Made by a program: the position numbers and the translations under genes. 64,000 nt of DNA from contig NZ_JACJVJ010000001.1 of the NCBI RefSeq assembly GCF_014237875.1, positions 112,501 through 176,500 on the forward strand. Reading direction: 5' to 3'. Each line of letters starts with the position of its first letter. The first letter of the stretch is position 1. This stretch comes from Parasphingopyxis marina (lineage in GTDB: Bacteria; Pseudomonadota; Alphaproteobacteria; Sphingomonadales; Sphingomonadaceae). Below the pieces are notes generated by a model, which saw nothing but the letters and a program-made list of their open reading frames with translations, made no database searches and was not told the DNA's origin. Below are positions 36,203-45,599 of the stretch, piece after piece.

Positions 36203-37201
36203 CTAGTCGAGCCGCCTTTCCCAGGCGAGCGCATGGGCGACGATCGTATCGAGATCGTCGAGCTTCGGCCGCCAGGGCAGGGTTTCAAGGATCGCGCTAT
36301 TGTCCGCGGTCAGCGCATCGGGATCGCCGGCGCGGCGCGCCTCCATCACGCGCTTTATCGGCTTGTTGGTGGCCCGGTCGATCGCATCAAGCACCTCAAG
36401 CACAGAAAAGCCCCGGCCATAGCCGCAATTGAGCGTGTAGCTTTCGGCCGGATCGGCGATCAGCTTTTCCAGCGCATGGACATGCGCGGCGGCAAGATCG
36501 CCGACATGGATATAATCACGCACACCCGTCCCGTCCGGCGTGTCGTAATCGGTGCCGTAGACCGCCACGCTCTCTCGCTTGCCAAGCGCCGCCTCGACGG
36601 CAACCTTGATCAGGTGCGTCGCCCCGGCGGTCGACTGGCCCGAACGACCTTCGGGATCGGCGCCGGCGACGTTGAAATAGCGCAGCGCGCAGTAGTTGAT
36701 CGGATGCGCCGCGGCGGTGTCGCGCAGCATCCATTCGGTCATCAGCTTGGAACGGCCATAGGGATTGATCGGCACGGTAGGCATATCTTCGCGCACCGGG
36801 ATCGTATCGGGAACGCCGTAGGTCGCGGCGGTCGAAGAAAAGATGAAATGCGGGACGCCGAGCGAGACCGCCGTCTCGATCAATGCCCGGCTCTTTGCCG
36901 TGTTGTTGTCATAATATTTGAGCGGGTCTTCGACCGATTCGGGAACGACGACCGACCCGGCAAAATGCATGATCGCCTTGATTCCATGGTTTTCGATCAG
37001 CCCCCCGACGAGCGCCGCGTCGGCCACATCGCCCTTGGCGAAGGTCGCGCGTTCGGGAACCGCCGAGCGAAACCCGGTGACGAGATTATCGAGCACAATA
37101 ACCGGCCAGCCGGCATCGAGCAGCGCCAGCGCCGCGTGGCTGCCGATATAGCCGGCTCCGCCGGTCACCAGAACCGCCGGCTTTTCGCTCGTCTCGTTCA
37201 C
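36203..37201 (-). CDS. galE: UDP-glucose 4-epimerase
   Basis: An NAD-dependent short-chain dehydrogenase-type epimerase interconverting UDP-glucose and UDP-galactose, feeding surface polysaccharides. The 332-residue product has the Rossmann signature TGGAGYIGSHAALAL, the catalytic SSTAATYG and YGRSK (Tyr-X3-Lys), and the C-terminal ATNKPIKRVMEARRAGDPDA. Start GTG at 37201 is chosen: AAGGGAG lies nine bases upstream and the N-terminus then begins at NETSEKPAVLVTGG. A longer TTG-initiated form would add 13 residues. Convergent with the propeller gene. Confidence 0.95.
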   Translation of the reverse strand: MNETSEKPAVLVTGGAGYIGSHAALALLDAGWPVIVLDNLVTGFRSAVPERATFAKGDVADAALVGGLIENHGIKAIMHFAGSVVVPESVEDPLKYYDNNTAKSRALIETAVSLGVPHFIFSSTAATYGVPDTIPVREDMPTVPINPYGRSKLMTEWMLRDTAAAHPINYCALRYFNVAGADPEGRSGQSTAGATHLIKVAVEAALGKRESVAVYGTDYDTPDGTGVRDYIHVGDLAAAHVHALEKLIADPAESYTLNCGYGRGFSVLEVLDAIDRATNKPIKRVMEARRAGDPDALTADNSAILETLPWRPKLDDLDTIVAHALAWERRLD

Positions 37202-37296
37202 CTTGCGTTGACTCCCTTTCGCAGCCTTTTCGTGCGACAATCGTTGATAGGGTAGCGCCCGTTATAGCGCCCCGGGTCGTGTTATGGAGAGAGTAT

Positions 37297-37887
37297 ATGA
37301 AAAACTTGGCTTTTCGCGTCTCCGCCCTGGCGGGCCTCGCGCTCGTTGCCGGCTGCATGACCCCCGCCGAGCGCGGCACAGAGGTCACCCGCTTCCATCT
37401 CGGCGACGTCATCCCGGTGCAGGCCGTGACCATGGAGCCCGCCGATCCGGAAGATGCCAACAGCCTCGAATATACCCAATATTCGGCGATCGTCGCGGAT
37501 GCGCTGGCCGGGATCGGCTTTACCCCGGCGCAGCTGGACGAGGCCGAGATGGTCGCCGTGATCGGCGTAGAACGCGGCACGCGCGACGAGCCGCCGCGCC
37601 GATCGCCCTTCTCGATCGGCATCGGCGGCGCCTCGTTCGGCCGCAGCACGGGCGTCGGCCTCGGCACCAGTGTCGGGCTTGGCGGTTCGCGCGGCGGCGA
37701 GGTGAATGTCACCGAGCTCAACGTGGCGCTGAAGCGCCGGTCCGAGGGCACTGTCGTATGGGAAGGCCGCGCCATCCGCGCCAGCGAACCGGGTACCGAA
37801 GACCCCACAACCACCGTCCAGCGGCTGGCCTCCGCCCTCTTTCAGGACTTCCCAGGCGAGTCGGGCCGCACTATCACCGTCGAATGA
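37297..37887 (+). CDS. DUF4136-type lipoprotein
   Basis: A 196-residue lipoprotein: [20 protein letters not shown] with lipobox LVAGC. The mature part has a Gly/Ser-rich stretch ([19 protein letters not shown]) and the C-terminal [20 protein letters not shown] typical of DUF4136 proteins. Function unknown; lipid-anchored in the envelope. The start at 37297 follows GGAGAG by seven bases. Its stop overlaps the start of the M14 carboxypeptidase gene as ATGA, so the two are translated together. Confidence 0.82.
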   Translation: MKNLAFRVSALAGLALVAGCMTPAERGTEVTRFHLGDVIPVQAVTMEPADPEDANSLEYTQYSAIVADALAGIGFTPAQLDEAEMVAVIGVERGTRDEPPRRSPFSIGIGGASFGRSTGVGLGTSVGLGGSRGGEVNVTELNVALKRRSEGTVVWEGRAIRASEPGTEDPTTTVQRLASALFQDFPGESGRTITVE

Positions 37888-39008
37888 CCCTCAGCATCAC
37901 GAGCGCTTTCGATAGCGGCAACATCAAGCTTCTTTCGGTATCCGGCGGCGAAGCCGAGCTGGAAATCGTCAAGGATCACCAGTCGGACTTCTACCAGTGG
38001 TTCTATTTCCGCGTCACCGGCTGCGCCGGACGCGAGCTCGTTCTCCGGATCACCAACTGCGCCGAGGCCGCCTATCCCAAGGGCTGGGAGAATTATCAGG
38101 CGCGCGTTTCCGCGAACCGCGAAGACTGGCTGCTCTCCGATACGGACTATGCAAACGGCGTGCTCACCATCCGCCACACGCCCGAGGCCAACAGCGTCTG
38201 GTTCGCCTATTTCGCGCCCTATACGATGGAACGCCATCACGATCTGGTCGCCGAGATCGCGTCGCGCGACGGCGTATCGCATGCTTCGCTCGGCCATACG
38301 CTGGACGGGCAGGAACTCGACTATTTCACCTTGGGCAAAGGCGATGTGCAGGTCTGGCTCTATGCCCGCCAGCATCCCGGCGAGAGCATGGCCGAATGGT
38401 GGATGGAGGGCGCGCTCGACCGGCTGACCGACCTGTCGGATCCCGTTACGCGTGTTTTGCGTGAGAAGGCGACCTTCCACATCGTGCCCAATATGAACCC
38501 GGACGGATCGAAGCGCGGCCATCTGCGCACGAATGCCGTTGGCACCAACCTCAATCGTGCATGGCACGAACCCACCGCCGAAAAGAGCCCCGAAGTGCTC
38601 TGGGTGCGCAATCGCATGGACGAGACCGGCGTCGATTTCGCGATGGACGTGCATGGCGACGAGGCGATCCCGGCGAACTTCATCGCGGGCTTCGAGGGCA
38701 TACCCAGCCTGAAGGACCGGCAGATCGAACTCTATCAGGCCTATCTGGCGGCCCTACTGAAGGCGACGCCCGATTTCCAGACGACACTCGGCTATCCGGT
38801 CGCCGAACCGCGCAAGAGCAATCTTTCCATGTCGACCAACCAGGTCGCCGAGCGTTTCGGCTGCGTCGCGATGACCCTGGAAATGCCGTTCAAGGACAAT
38901 GCCGAACTGCCCGATCCCGATTTCGGCTGGTCGCCCGAACGCTGCGCGCTGCTCGGCCGCGCCTGCCTGTCGGCGCTGCTCGACATTATCGACGAATTGC
39001 CGGCCTAG
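37884..39008 (+). CDS. M14 metallocarboxypeptidase, cytosolic (AGBL/CCP-like)
   Basis: A 374-residue zinc carboxypeptidase. There is no signal peptide. An N-terminal beta-sandwich-like domain (about 1-115) precedes the M14 domain, which has HPGE (His164, Glu167), a downstream MDVHGDE (His257) as third zinc ligand, and the catalytic glutamate in MTLEMPF (about Glu333). This domain order is that of the M14D/CCP group; animal relatives deglutamylate tubulin, while bacterial substrates are unknown. It overlaps the lipoprotein gene by four bases. The frame before 37884 is the antisense-like continuation of the upstream gene, not real. Confidence 0.9.
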   Translation: MTLSITSAFDSGNIKLLSVSGGEAELEIVKDHQSDFYQWFYFRVTGCAGRELVLRITNCAEAAYPKGWENYQARVSANREDWLLSDTDYANGVLTIRHTPEANSVWFAYFAPYTMERHHDLVAEIASRDGVSHASLGHTLDGQELDYFTLGKGDVQVWLYARQHPGESMAEWWMEGALDRLTDLSDPVTRVLREKATFHIVPNMNPDGSKRGHLRTNAVGTNLNRAWHEPTAEKSPEVLWVRNRMDETGVDFAMDVHGDEAIPANFIAGFEGIPSLKDRQIELYQAYLAALLKATPDFQTTLGYPVAEPRKSNLSMSTNQVAERFGCVAMTLEMPFKDNAELPDPDFGWSPERCALLGRACLSALLDIIDELPA

Positions 39009-39017
39009 TCACGTCGC

Positions 39018-39740
39018 CTAGGCGAACAGCTCCTCGAGGAAATCCTGCATTGCCTTCCAGCTCCGCCGGTCGGAATCGGGGTGATAGACGACGCCGCGCT
39101 CGGGCAGGTTGGCGCTTTTGTCGGTAAAGCCATGGCCGGTATGGCCATAGGCATGGATCTGCCAGTCGGCGCCGCCCTCGGTCAGCTCCTTCGCCAGGGC
39201 GACCGTCGCATCGGGCGGCGCGAGCGGATCTTCCCAGCCATGGCAGACGAGCAGCTTCGCCGCGATCCGATCGACATTGGGGAAAGGCGGCGGCTCGTAG
39301 ACGCCGTGAAAGCTGACACCGCCCAGAAACTCGGCACCGCAGCGCGCGAGATCGAGAACGGACTTGCCGCCGAAGCAATAGCCGATCGCCGCGACCTTCG
39401 CCTCGTCCACTTCGGGCAACGCCTTGGTCGCGGCCAACGAGGCGAGCAGGCGATCCCGAAGCAACCCGCGATCGGCATTGAGCAAGTTCATGAAACGCGC
39501 CGGATCCTCGTCCTCGCGCGTCGCCCGGTTTCCCTCGCCATAGAGATCGGCAACCATCGCCGCATAGCCGAGCCCGGCGACGCGTTCGGCCGTCCGATAG
39601 TCGGCCTCTTTCGGCCCCAGCACATTGGGGATCACCATAACGCCGGGGCGCGGACCTTCCCAATCGGTATCGACCGCCGCGACGCCTTCGAACGCGCCGC
39701 CGGGGCCTTCATACATTACCGTCCGCCGTTCGATCGCCAT
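39018..39740 (-). CDS. Dienelactone-hydrolase-family protein
   Basis: A 240-residue alpha/beta-hydrolase. The catalytic triad expected for the family is visible: nucleophile Cys122 in GYCFGGKSVLD, Asp171 in GWEDPLAPPDATV, and His203 in YGHTGHGFTD. DLH proteins open lactones such as dienelactone in aromatic catabolism, but many act as general esterases. There is no aromatic-degradation gene around, so the substrate is open. It is convergent with the M14 gene with nine bases between stops. Confidence 0.89.
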   Translation of the reverse strand: MAIERRTVMYEGPGGAFEGVAAVDTDWEGPRPGVMVIPNVLGPKEADYRTAERVAGLGYAAMVADLYGEGNRATREDEDPARFMNLLNADRGLLRDRLLASLAATKALPEVDEAKVAAIGYCFGGKSVLDLARCGAEFLGGVSFHGVYEPPPFPNVDRIAAKLLVCHGWEDPLAPPDATVALAKELTEGGADWQIHAYGHTGHGFTDKSANLPERGVVYHPDSDRRSWKAMQDFLEELFA

Positions 39741-39837
39741 GGGGCCTCCTCTCTCCTGCGAATCCCTGTCGCCCCATTGTATCGCGGCACAGGGGCGCTA
39801 AGGAAAGCGCCGACTTCAAAGAGAAGGAATACCGCCC

Positions 39838-40524
39838 ATGCCCCACCTCGTCCTCATCCGGCACGGCCAGTCGCAATGGAATCTGGAAAATCGCTTCACC
39901 GGTTGGTGGGACGTCGACCTGACCGACAAGGGCATCGAGGAGGCAAAGGCGGCGGGCGTGCTGATGCGCGAAAAGGGCATCGATCACGATCTGTGCTTCA
40001 CCAGCGTGCAGAAGCGCGCGATCCGCACCCTCTACATCGCGCAGCGCGAAATGGAGCGGCTGTGGCTCCCGGTCGAGAAGGATTGGCGGCTGAACGAGCG
40101 CCATTATGGCGGACTGACCGGCCTCAACAAGGCGGAAACGGCGGACAGGCATGGCGACGAACAGGTTCATATCTGGCGCCGCAGCTTCGATACGCCCCCG
40201 CCCCCGATGGAAGCGGGCAGCAAATACGACCTGTCCGCAGACCGCCGCTATGAAGGCATCGACATTCCGCAGACGGAGAGCCTGAAGGACACGATCGCCC
40301 GCGTGCTACCCTATTGGGAAGAACGGATCGCACCGGCGCTGCGCGAGGGCAAACGCGTGTTGATCTCCGCCCATGGCAATTCCCTGCGTGCGCTCGTCAA
40401 GCATCTCTCCGCGATTCCCGACGACGAGATAACCGGACTCGAAATCCCGACCGGCCAGCCAATTGTCTACGATCTCGCCGACGATCTGAGCGCCCGGGAC
40501 CGCTACTACCTCTCCGAACGCTAG
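39838..40524 (+). CDS. gpmA: 2,3-bisphosphoglycerate-dependent phosphoglycerate mutase
   Basis: Glycolytic mutase interconverting 3- and 2-phosphoglycerate through a phosphohistidine. The 228-residue product has [10 protein letters not shown] (phosphorylated His9), [39 protein letters not shown] and [17 protein letters not shown] (second His). An AGAGAAGGAA ribosome site precedes the ATG. It is 86 bases ahead of purE on the same strand. Confidence 0.96.
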   Translation: MPHLVLIRHGQSQWNLENRFTGWWDVDLTDKGIEEAKAAGVLMREKGIDHDLCFTSVQKRAIRTLYIAQREMERLWLPVEKDWRLNERHYGGLTGLNKAETADRHGDEQVHIWRRSFDTPPPPMEAGSKYDLSADRRYEGIDIPQTESLKDTIARVLPYWEERIAPALREGKRVLISAHGNSLRALVKHLSAIPDDEITGLEIPTGQPIVYDLADDLSARDRYYLSER

Positions 40525-40610
40525 GTCTTCCGCGCCATTGCGCGCCGGGCGGGTTCGCATTAGAAGAACCCGCTTCTCCGGCCCTTTGGGGACTAGGCAC
40601 AGGACGAAGC

Positions 40611-41099
40611 ATGACCGACACACCGCTTATCGGCATCATCATGGGCTCGACGTCGGACTGGGACACGATGCGGCACGGCGCCGACATCCTTTCCGAGCTC
40701 GGCATAGCGCATGAGTGCAAGATCGTCTCCGCCCATCGCACGCCCGAACGGCTCTACGAGTATGCGAAATCAGCCGTCGATCGTGGCCTGAAGGCGATCA
40801 TCGCCGGGGCCGGCGGCGCCGCGCATCTGCCCGGCATGACGGCATCGATGACCCGATTGCCCGTGCTCGGCGTTCCAGTGGAATCGAAAGCGCTCAGCGG
40901 TATGGACAGCCTGCTCTCGATCGCGCAGATGCCCGCCGGGGTGCCCGTCGGCACCCTTGCAATCGGCGTTGCAGGCGCAAAAAATGCTGCGCTTCTTGCT
41001 GCAGCAATTGTTGCAACATCGGACGAGGCCCTCGCCGAACGTCTCGACGCCTGGAGGCGGGCGCAAACCGACGCCGTCGGGGAAGATCCAAAAGGATGA
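40611..41099 (+). CDS. purE: N5-carboxyaminoimidazole ribonucleotide mutase PurE
   Basis: Class I PurE of de novo purine synthesis, converting N5-CAIR to CAIR. The 162-residue product has [42 protein letters not shown] and [20 protein letters not shown], all diagnostic. The frame is open upstream but the ATG at 40611 gives the canonical N-terminus. purK follows 10 bases later, forming the usual purE-purK unit. Confidence 0.97.
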   Translation: MTDTPLIGIIMGSTSDWDTMRHGADILSELGIAHECKIVSAHRTPERLYEYAKSAVDRGLKAIIAGAGGAAHLPGMTASMTRLPVLGVPVESKALSGMDSLLSIAQMPAGVPVGTLAIGVAGAKNAALLAAAIVATSDEALAERLDAWRRAQTDAVGEDPKG

Positions 41100-41109
41100 G
41101 TGCAGTCCC

Positions 41110-42192
41110 ATGACCAATGAGTCCGGGCCCCTGCCCCCCGGTTCGATCATCGGCATTATAGGCGGCGGCCAGCTCGGCCGGATGCTCGCCATTGCCGCCG
41201 CGCAGATCGGCTATCGCTGCCATATCTACGCGCCGGAGGATACGCCGTGCGCCGCCGATGTGGCCCTCCGCCATGTTCGCGGCGATTATGCGGATATCGA
41301 TGCACTGACGGCTTTCGCCCGCAATGTCGACGTCCTGACCTACGAATTCGAGAATATCCCGGCCGACCCGCTCCACGCGCTCGCGGCCTTCGACCTGCAC
41401 CCGAATGCAACGGCGTTGGAGCTGGCGCAGGACCGGCTCAGCGAGAAGGATTATATCCTCGGCCATGGAGGAAGACCCGCCGATTATAGGGCGATATCAA
41501 CACTGGCCGATCTGGAAACCGCACTGGCTGAAATCGGGACACCCGCGATTCTGAAGACGCGCCGCTTCGGCTATGACGGCAAGGGCCAGGCGCGCATCGG
41601 GGATTCAGACGGAGCCGCGGCCGCCTGGGCGAAGATCGGCGAACAGCCCGCCGTGCTCGAAGCCTTTGTGCCGTTCGGCATGGAATTCTCGATCCTGCTG
41701 GTGCGGGGCCGGGACGGCGAGATACGGCTCTGGGACGCGCCGGAAAACCGGCACGAACATGGCATCCTTGCCCATTCGCGGGTTCCCGGCGGCGGCATAA
41801 TCGCCGAACAGAAGGCGGCCGCCGGCGATCTCGCCCGCACCGTCGCCGAAGCGCTCGACTATGTCGGCCTGCTGACCTTCGAATTCTTCGCCGGGGCGGA
41901 CGGACCGGTATTCAACGAGATGGCGCCGCGCGTCCATAATAGCGGTCACTGGACGATCGAGGGCGCCTTCACCTCGCAGTTCGAAAACCACATCCGCGCT
42001 ATTTGCGGCCTGCCGCTCGGCGATACCAACCTTGCCGCATCGCGCGTCGAGATGGACAATCTGATCGGGGCGGAGGCCGAAGACTGGATGCGCTGGCTGA
42101 AAACGGACCGAGCGCACCTCCACCTTTATGGAAAGGGAGAAGCGCGCCCGGGCCGCAAAATGGGGCATGTGACGCGACTCTATTTCGATTGA
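41110..42192 (+). CDS. purK: N5-carboxyaminoimidazole ribonucleotide synthase PurK
   Basis: ATP-grasp enzyme making N5-CAIR from AIR, bicarbonate and ATP, the step before PurE. The 360-residue product has IGIIGGGQLGRMLAIAAAQI, the ATP-grasp core ILKTRRFGYDGKGQARIG and FEFFAGADGPVFNEMAPRVH, then NSGHWTIEGAFTSQFENHIR. The ATG at 41110 is chosen over an upstream ATG inside purE; the ribosome site (AAAGGA) is rather far, so coupling with purE is probable. Confidence 0.96.
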   Translation: MTNESGPLPPGSIIGIIGGGQLGRMLAIAAAQIGYRCHIYAPEDTPCAADVALRHVRGDYADIDALTAFARNVDVLTYEFENIPADPLHALAAFDLHPNATALELAQDRLSEKDYILGHGGRPADYRAISTLADLETALAEIGTPAILKTRRFGYDGKGQARIGDSDGAAAAWAKIGEQPAVLEAFVPFGMEFSILLVRGRDGEIRLWDAPENRHEHGILAHSRVPGGGIIAEQKAAAGDLARTVAEALDYVGLLTFEFFAGADGPVFNEMAPRVHNSGHWTIEGAFTSQFENHIRAICGLPLGDTNLAASRVEMDNLIGAEAEDWMRWLKTDRAHLHLYGKGEARPGRKMGHVTRLYFD

Positions 42193-42213
42193 GCCGCGTC
42201 TCGTCGAGCCGGT

Positions 42214-42516
42214 TTAGCCGGTTTTGGTCGCCTTGAAGGGCATGTCGCCGAATGCGCCGGCCTTGATGGAGCCGGTCATCTCATCACCTTCGACCGTCGC
42301 CGTACCTTCGAGCGTCAGGGGCATCGGAACGGTGATGTCCATCTTCCAGGTAAGCGTATTGCCGTCGACCTTGCCTTCCTGAACGTCGGCGGAGCCGGTC
42401 GCCCCGGCATTGGTGCCGGTCACAGTGTCGCCTTCCTGGTTGAGCGTCATCGTCGACTTCTGTTCGCCCATCGGTGAGTTGACCACCGCATCCCATGTGC
42501 CGGTTACGTCCGTCAT
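42214..42516 (-). CDS. Small beta-rich protein, function unknown
   Basis: The 100-residue product (MTDVTGTWDAVVNSPMGEQK) has an alternating beta pattern: TMTLNQEGDTVTGTNAGATG, VDGNTLTWKMDITVPMPLTL, EGTATVEGDEMTGSIKAGAF, GDMPFKATKTG. It resembles small lipocalin-like or calycin-type barrels annotated as hypothetical. No signal peptide or cysteine is present. It lies 28 bases downstream of the M16 gene on the same strand, and converges with purK. Confidence 0.76.
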   Translation of the reverse strand: MTDVTGTWDAVVNSPMGEQKSTMTLNQEGDTVTGTNAGATGSADVQEGKVDGNTLTWKMDITVPMPLTLEGTATVEGDEMTGSIKAGAFGDMPFKATKTG

Positions 42517-42544
42517 ATCCTGTCCTTCCTTACATTGATGTCAG

Positions 42545-45424
42545 TTATTGAGCTTCGACTGTTTCGACGTCCAGACCGAGCGCGTCAAGCTGCGGTCTTA
42601 CCAGTTCGGCATCACCCACGATCACCCAGATGAACGCGTCGGGATCGATCGCCGAACGCGCTGCGGCATCGAGCTGATTCGCATCCAGCGCACGGTACAT
42701 TTGTGCGATCCCGTCATAATAATCGTCGGGCCGGTCGTAGAGTTCGTTGTTCGCAAGGCCCCCGGCAACGCCGCCCGAAGTCTCGAACCGTCCCGGCAGA
42801 CTGCGTATGCTGCCGGTCACCGCGCGCGTTACTTCTTCGGGCCGGATACCGTCGGTCGTCAGGAAGGCCTCGATCTGTTCACGCAGCGCAACGATCGAAT
42901 CGCCGGTGCGATCGGCCTGGACCGGCGCATAGATGGTATAGCTGACCGGCCCCCGGAACCGGTTGAGCGATCCGCGCACACCGTAAGACCAGCCGCGCAC
43001 CTCGCGCAGCTCCATATTGATCCGCGAGAGGAAACTGCCGCCCAGCGCCTCGTTTACCGTCAAGAGCGGCAAGAGTTCGTCGGTGCCGTCGATATCCAGC
43101 ACCTGCCCCGCATAGATAACCGATTGCGGCGAATCGGGACGGTTCACGAGGATGATGCGCGGCTCGACCTCGGGAATTGCGACATCGAGCGATTTGGCGC
43201 CCGGCTCGCCCTCGCCGGTCCAGTCTCCGAAACGCGGCTCCAGCATGGCGACAACCTCGTCCAGCGTCGAATCGCCAACGACCATGATCGAAAGCTTTTC
43301 CGGCCGGATCCAGCGGCGATGGAAATCGACAAGATCGTCGCGCGTGATCGCGGTCACTGTATCGGGAGTACCGAGACCGCTGGTCGGGCGGCCATAGGGA
43401 TGGGCCTCGCCGAACAGCCGCGGCCAGAGGTTGAGGCTCGCAAGACCCGGCGGCGAGGTCCGTTCGGCGGCGATCGCAGCCAGCCTTGACGCACGCAGCC
43501 GCTCGATCTCGTCCGGCGCAAAGGCCGGGTTGCGCACGACATCGGCCAGCAGGTCGAGCGACGGGCCGTAATTGGGGGCCAGGGCGAAGATGCTGAAGGT
43601 CGTGCGGTCGACCGAGGCCCCGGAACCGAGCGCGGCGCCGAGCCGTTCCTCAGCTTCGGCGATCTCGGTCGAATTGAGACTCGTGGTCCCCTCGTCCATG
43701 AGCCCCAGCATCAACGTTTGGGTGCCCAGCCGATCGGCGCGGTCCGCCGAATTGCCGGCATCGAAACTCAGCATGGTGAGGATCGTCGGGACCGCACTCC
43801 GGCGCACGAAACGGATGGTGACGCCGTTCGATAACGTCGCGCGCTCGACTTCCGGAAAGTCGAGATCGTCGATCGTCCCGACCGGCGGCCGCGGTACCGA
43901 ACGCGTACCAAGATCGTCGCCCGACGCCGCTGAAACGGCCGCTTCTTCACCCGGCTGGAGATAATAGGCGGGGTGGCGCCTGGTGCCGGTTCTTTCGCCG
44001 GCCGAAACCGAGGAGGATTCTTCGTACGCGCCGCGCTCGCCGGGCTCGATGCGCATCGCCAGCACAGGTCGGGTCAGCCAGCGCTGCATGGCCGCGACCG
44101 CGCTTTCGGGGGTCGCCGCGCCAATCCGTTCCAGCTGCGTGCGGTAAAAAGCGGGATCGTTCGAATAGAGCGCGCCAGTGGCGAGCACGGTAGCCTTGCC
44201 GCCAAATCCGCCAACCTGTTCGAGGCCGGCGATTCGCCCCGACACTTCGCTCATCGCGACGCGGTTTACCTCGTCCGCCGTCGGGCCGGTTGTAATATAG
44301 TCCGCGATCAGCTCATCCAGCCGCGCTGAAACGGCATCGGCATCGGCGGTCGGCGCTACATTCACCTGTATTTCGAACAGGCTCATATATTCGAACTGCT
44401 GGACGGAAGCGCTCACGCTCACCGCGGTCTGCTCGCCGCGGACGAGGATATTGTCGAGCCGGGAACTGGCGAGACCGCCGAACACGCTCGCCGCCACGTC
44501 CAGATCGGCGGTCACCGGATCGTTGAGGCCGGGCACGACCCAGGTCCGGGTCAGCCGCGTCGTCGCGACCGCATCGTGCATCAGTATGTCCTGGCGTTCA
44601 GCGAGGGTCGGGACGCCGGGATCAACCTGCTCGGTTTCCGGGCCGCGCGGGATGTCGCCGAAATAGCGTTCGACGAGCGGACGCGCCGTCGCCGCGTCGA
44701 TATCGCCGGCAAGCACGAGGACGGCATTGTTCGGCCCGTAATGCCGGCGGAACCAGGCCTGGACGTCTTCCAGGCTCGCGGCGTCGAGATCGGCCATCGA
44801 ACCGATCGTCGAATGCCGATAGGGATGACCCTCGGGAAAAAGCGCGTCCATCTGCACATAATCGACCAGGCCGTAGGGCTGGTTGTCGCCCTGGCGCTTT
44901 TCGTTCTGGACGACGCCGCGCTGATTATCGAGCTTCTCCTGCGTCACCGCGCCGAGCAAATGCCCCATGCGATCGGATTCCAGATACAGCGCGAGTTCGA
45001 GGCCCTGGACCGGAACGGTCTGAAAATAGTTGGTACGATCGAACCAGGTCGTGCCGTTATAGTCGGTTGCACCGATTTCCCGCAGCGGTTCGAAAAAGTC
45101 GCCGGGAGCGTTTTCGGAGCCGTTGAACATCAGATGTTCGAAGAGATGGGCGAAACCGGTCTGCCCGACGGGCTCGTTCCGCGATCCGACATGGTACCAG
45201 ATCGATACCGCGACCACCGGCGCCTTGCGGTCTTCATGGACGATGACCCGAAGGCCGTTGTCGAGCGTGAATTCCTCGAAGGGGATGGTTATATCGTCAA
45301 CGAGATCGGCCGCCGTGACATTGGGCTGGGGCCCGGCCGGCGCCGTTTGGTGATGATCGAGCGCTATTGCGGGTGCGGCGATCAAGGCAAGCGGCATCAA
45401 CAGGGCGGATATCAGGCGGCGCAT
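42545..45424 (-). CDS. M16-family zinc metalloprotease (two-domain, exported)
   Basis: A 959-residue exported insulinase-family protease. The signal peptide MRRLISALLMPLALIAAPAI is followed by an active N-terminal M16 domain with the inverted zinc motif HLFEH (residues 93-97) and distal Glu in QNEKRQ. A second M16 domain (from about residue 520, LDFPEVERATLSNGVTIRFV) lacks the zinc motif. Such one-chain M16 proteins are common in alphaproteobacteria and are thought to digest peptides in the periplasm. The gene stands alone on the minus strand between purK and clpB. Confidence 0.93.
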   Translation of the reverse strand: MRRLISALLMPLALIAAPAIALDHHQTAPAGPQPNVTAADLVDDITIPFEEFTLDNGLRVIVHEDRKAPVVAVSIWYHVGSRNEPVGQTGFAHLFEHLMFNGSENAPGDFFEPLREIGATDYNGTTWFDRTNYFQTVPVQGLELALYLESDRMGHLLGAVTQEKLDNQRGVVQNEKRQGDNQPYGLVDYVQMDALFPEGHPYRHSTIGSMADLDAASLEDVQAWFRRHYGPNNAVLVLAGDIDAATARPLVERYFGDIPRGPETEQVDPGVPTLAERQDILMHDAVATTRLTRTWVVPGLNDPVTADLDVAASVFGGLASSRLDNILVRGEQTAVSVSASVQQFEYMSLFEIQVNVAPTADADAVSARLDELIADYITTGPTADEVNRVAMSEVSGRIAGLEQVGGFGGKATVLATGALYSNDPAFYRTQLERIGAATPESAVAAMQRWLTRPVLAMRIEPGERGAYEESSSVSAGERTGTRRHPAYYLQPGEEAAVSAASGDDLGTRSVPRPPVGTIDDLDFPEVERATLSNGVTIRFVRRSAVPTILTMLSFDAGNSADRADRLGTQTLMLGLMDEGTTSLNSTEIAEAEERLGAALGSGASVDRTTFSIFALAPNYGPSLDLLADVVRNPAFAPDEIERLRASRLAAIAAERTSPPGLASLNLWPRLFGEAHPYGRPTSGLGTPDTVTAITRDDLVDFHRRWIRPEKLSIMVVGDSTLDEVVAMLEPRFGDWTGEGEPGAKSLDVAIPEVEPRIILVNRPDSPQSVIYAGQVLDIDGTDELLPLLTVNEALGGSFLSRINMELREVRGWSYGVRGSLNRFRGPVSYTIYAPVQADRTGDSIVALREQIEAFLTTDGIRPEEVTRAVTGSIRSLPGRFETSGGVAGGLANNELYDRPDDYYDGIAQMYRALDANQLDAAARSAIDPDAFIWVIVGDAELVRPQLDALGLDVETVEAQ

Positions 45425-45540
45425 CGGCGGTTCCCCTAGAAAATACGAGCGCGAACCATAACGCTGGGCGGCTTGCGCGCAAGCGGCGCTTGCGCCTTGT
45501 CGACCAATGCCTAGTTAGGTCGATGAACACAACGCGCAGA

Positions 45541-45570
45541 CCCTTGTGTGGTATTTTCGCAACACTATAT
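45541..45570 (+). promoter_or_regulatory. Heat-shock sigma-32 (RpoH)-type promoter of clpB
   Basis: CCCTTG (45541-45546) is followed after 17 bases by ACTATAT (45564-45570), matching the alphaproteobacterial RpoH consensus CTTG-N17-CYTATnT at nearly every position. It sits 30 bases ahead of the clpB ATG, which is preceded by AAGGAGCAGGGAG. Confidence 0.78.
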
Positions 45571-45599
45571 CGTGACAGACCAAGGAGCAGGGAGCAGTC

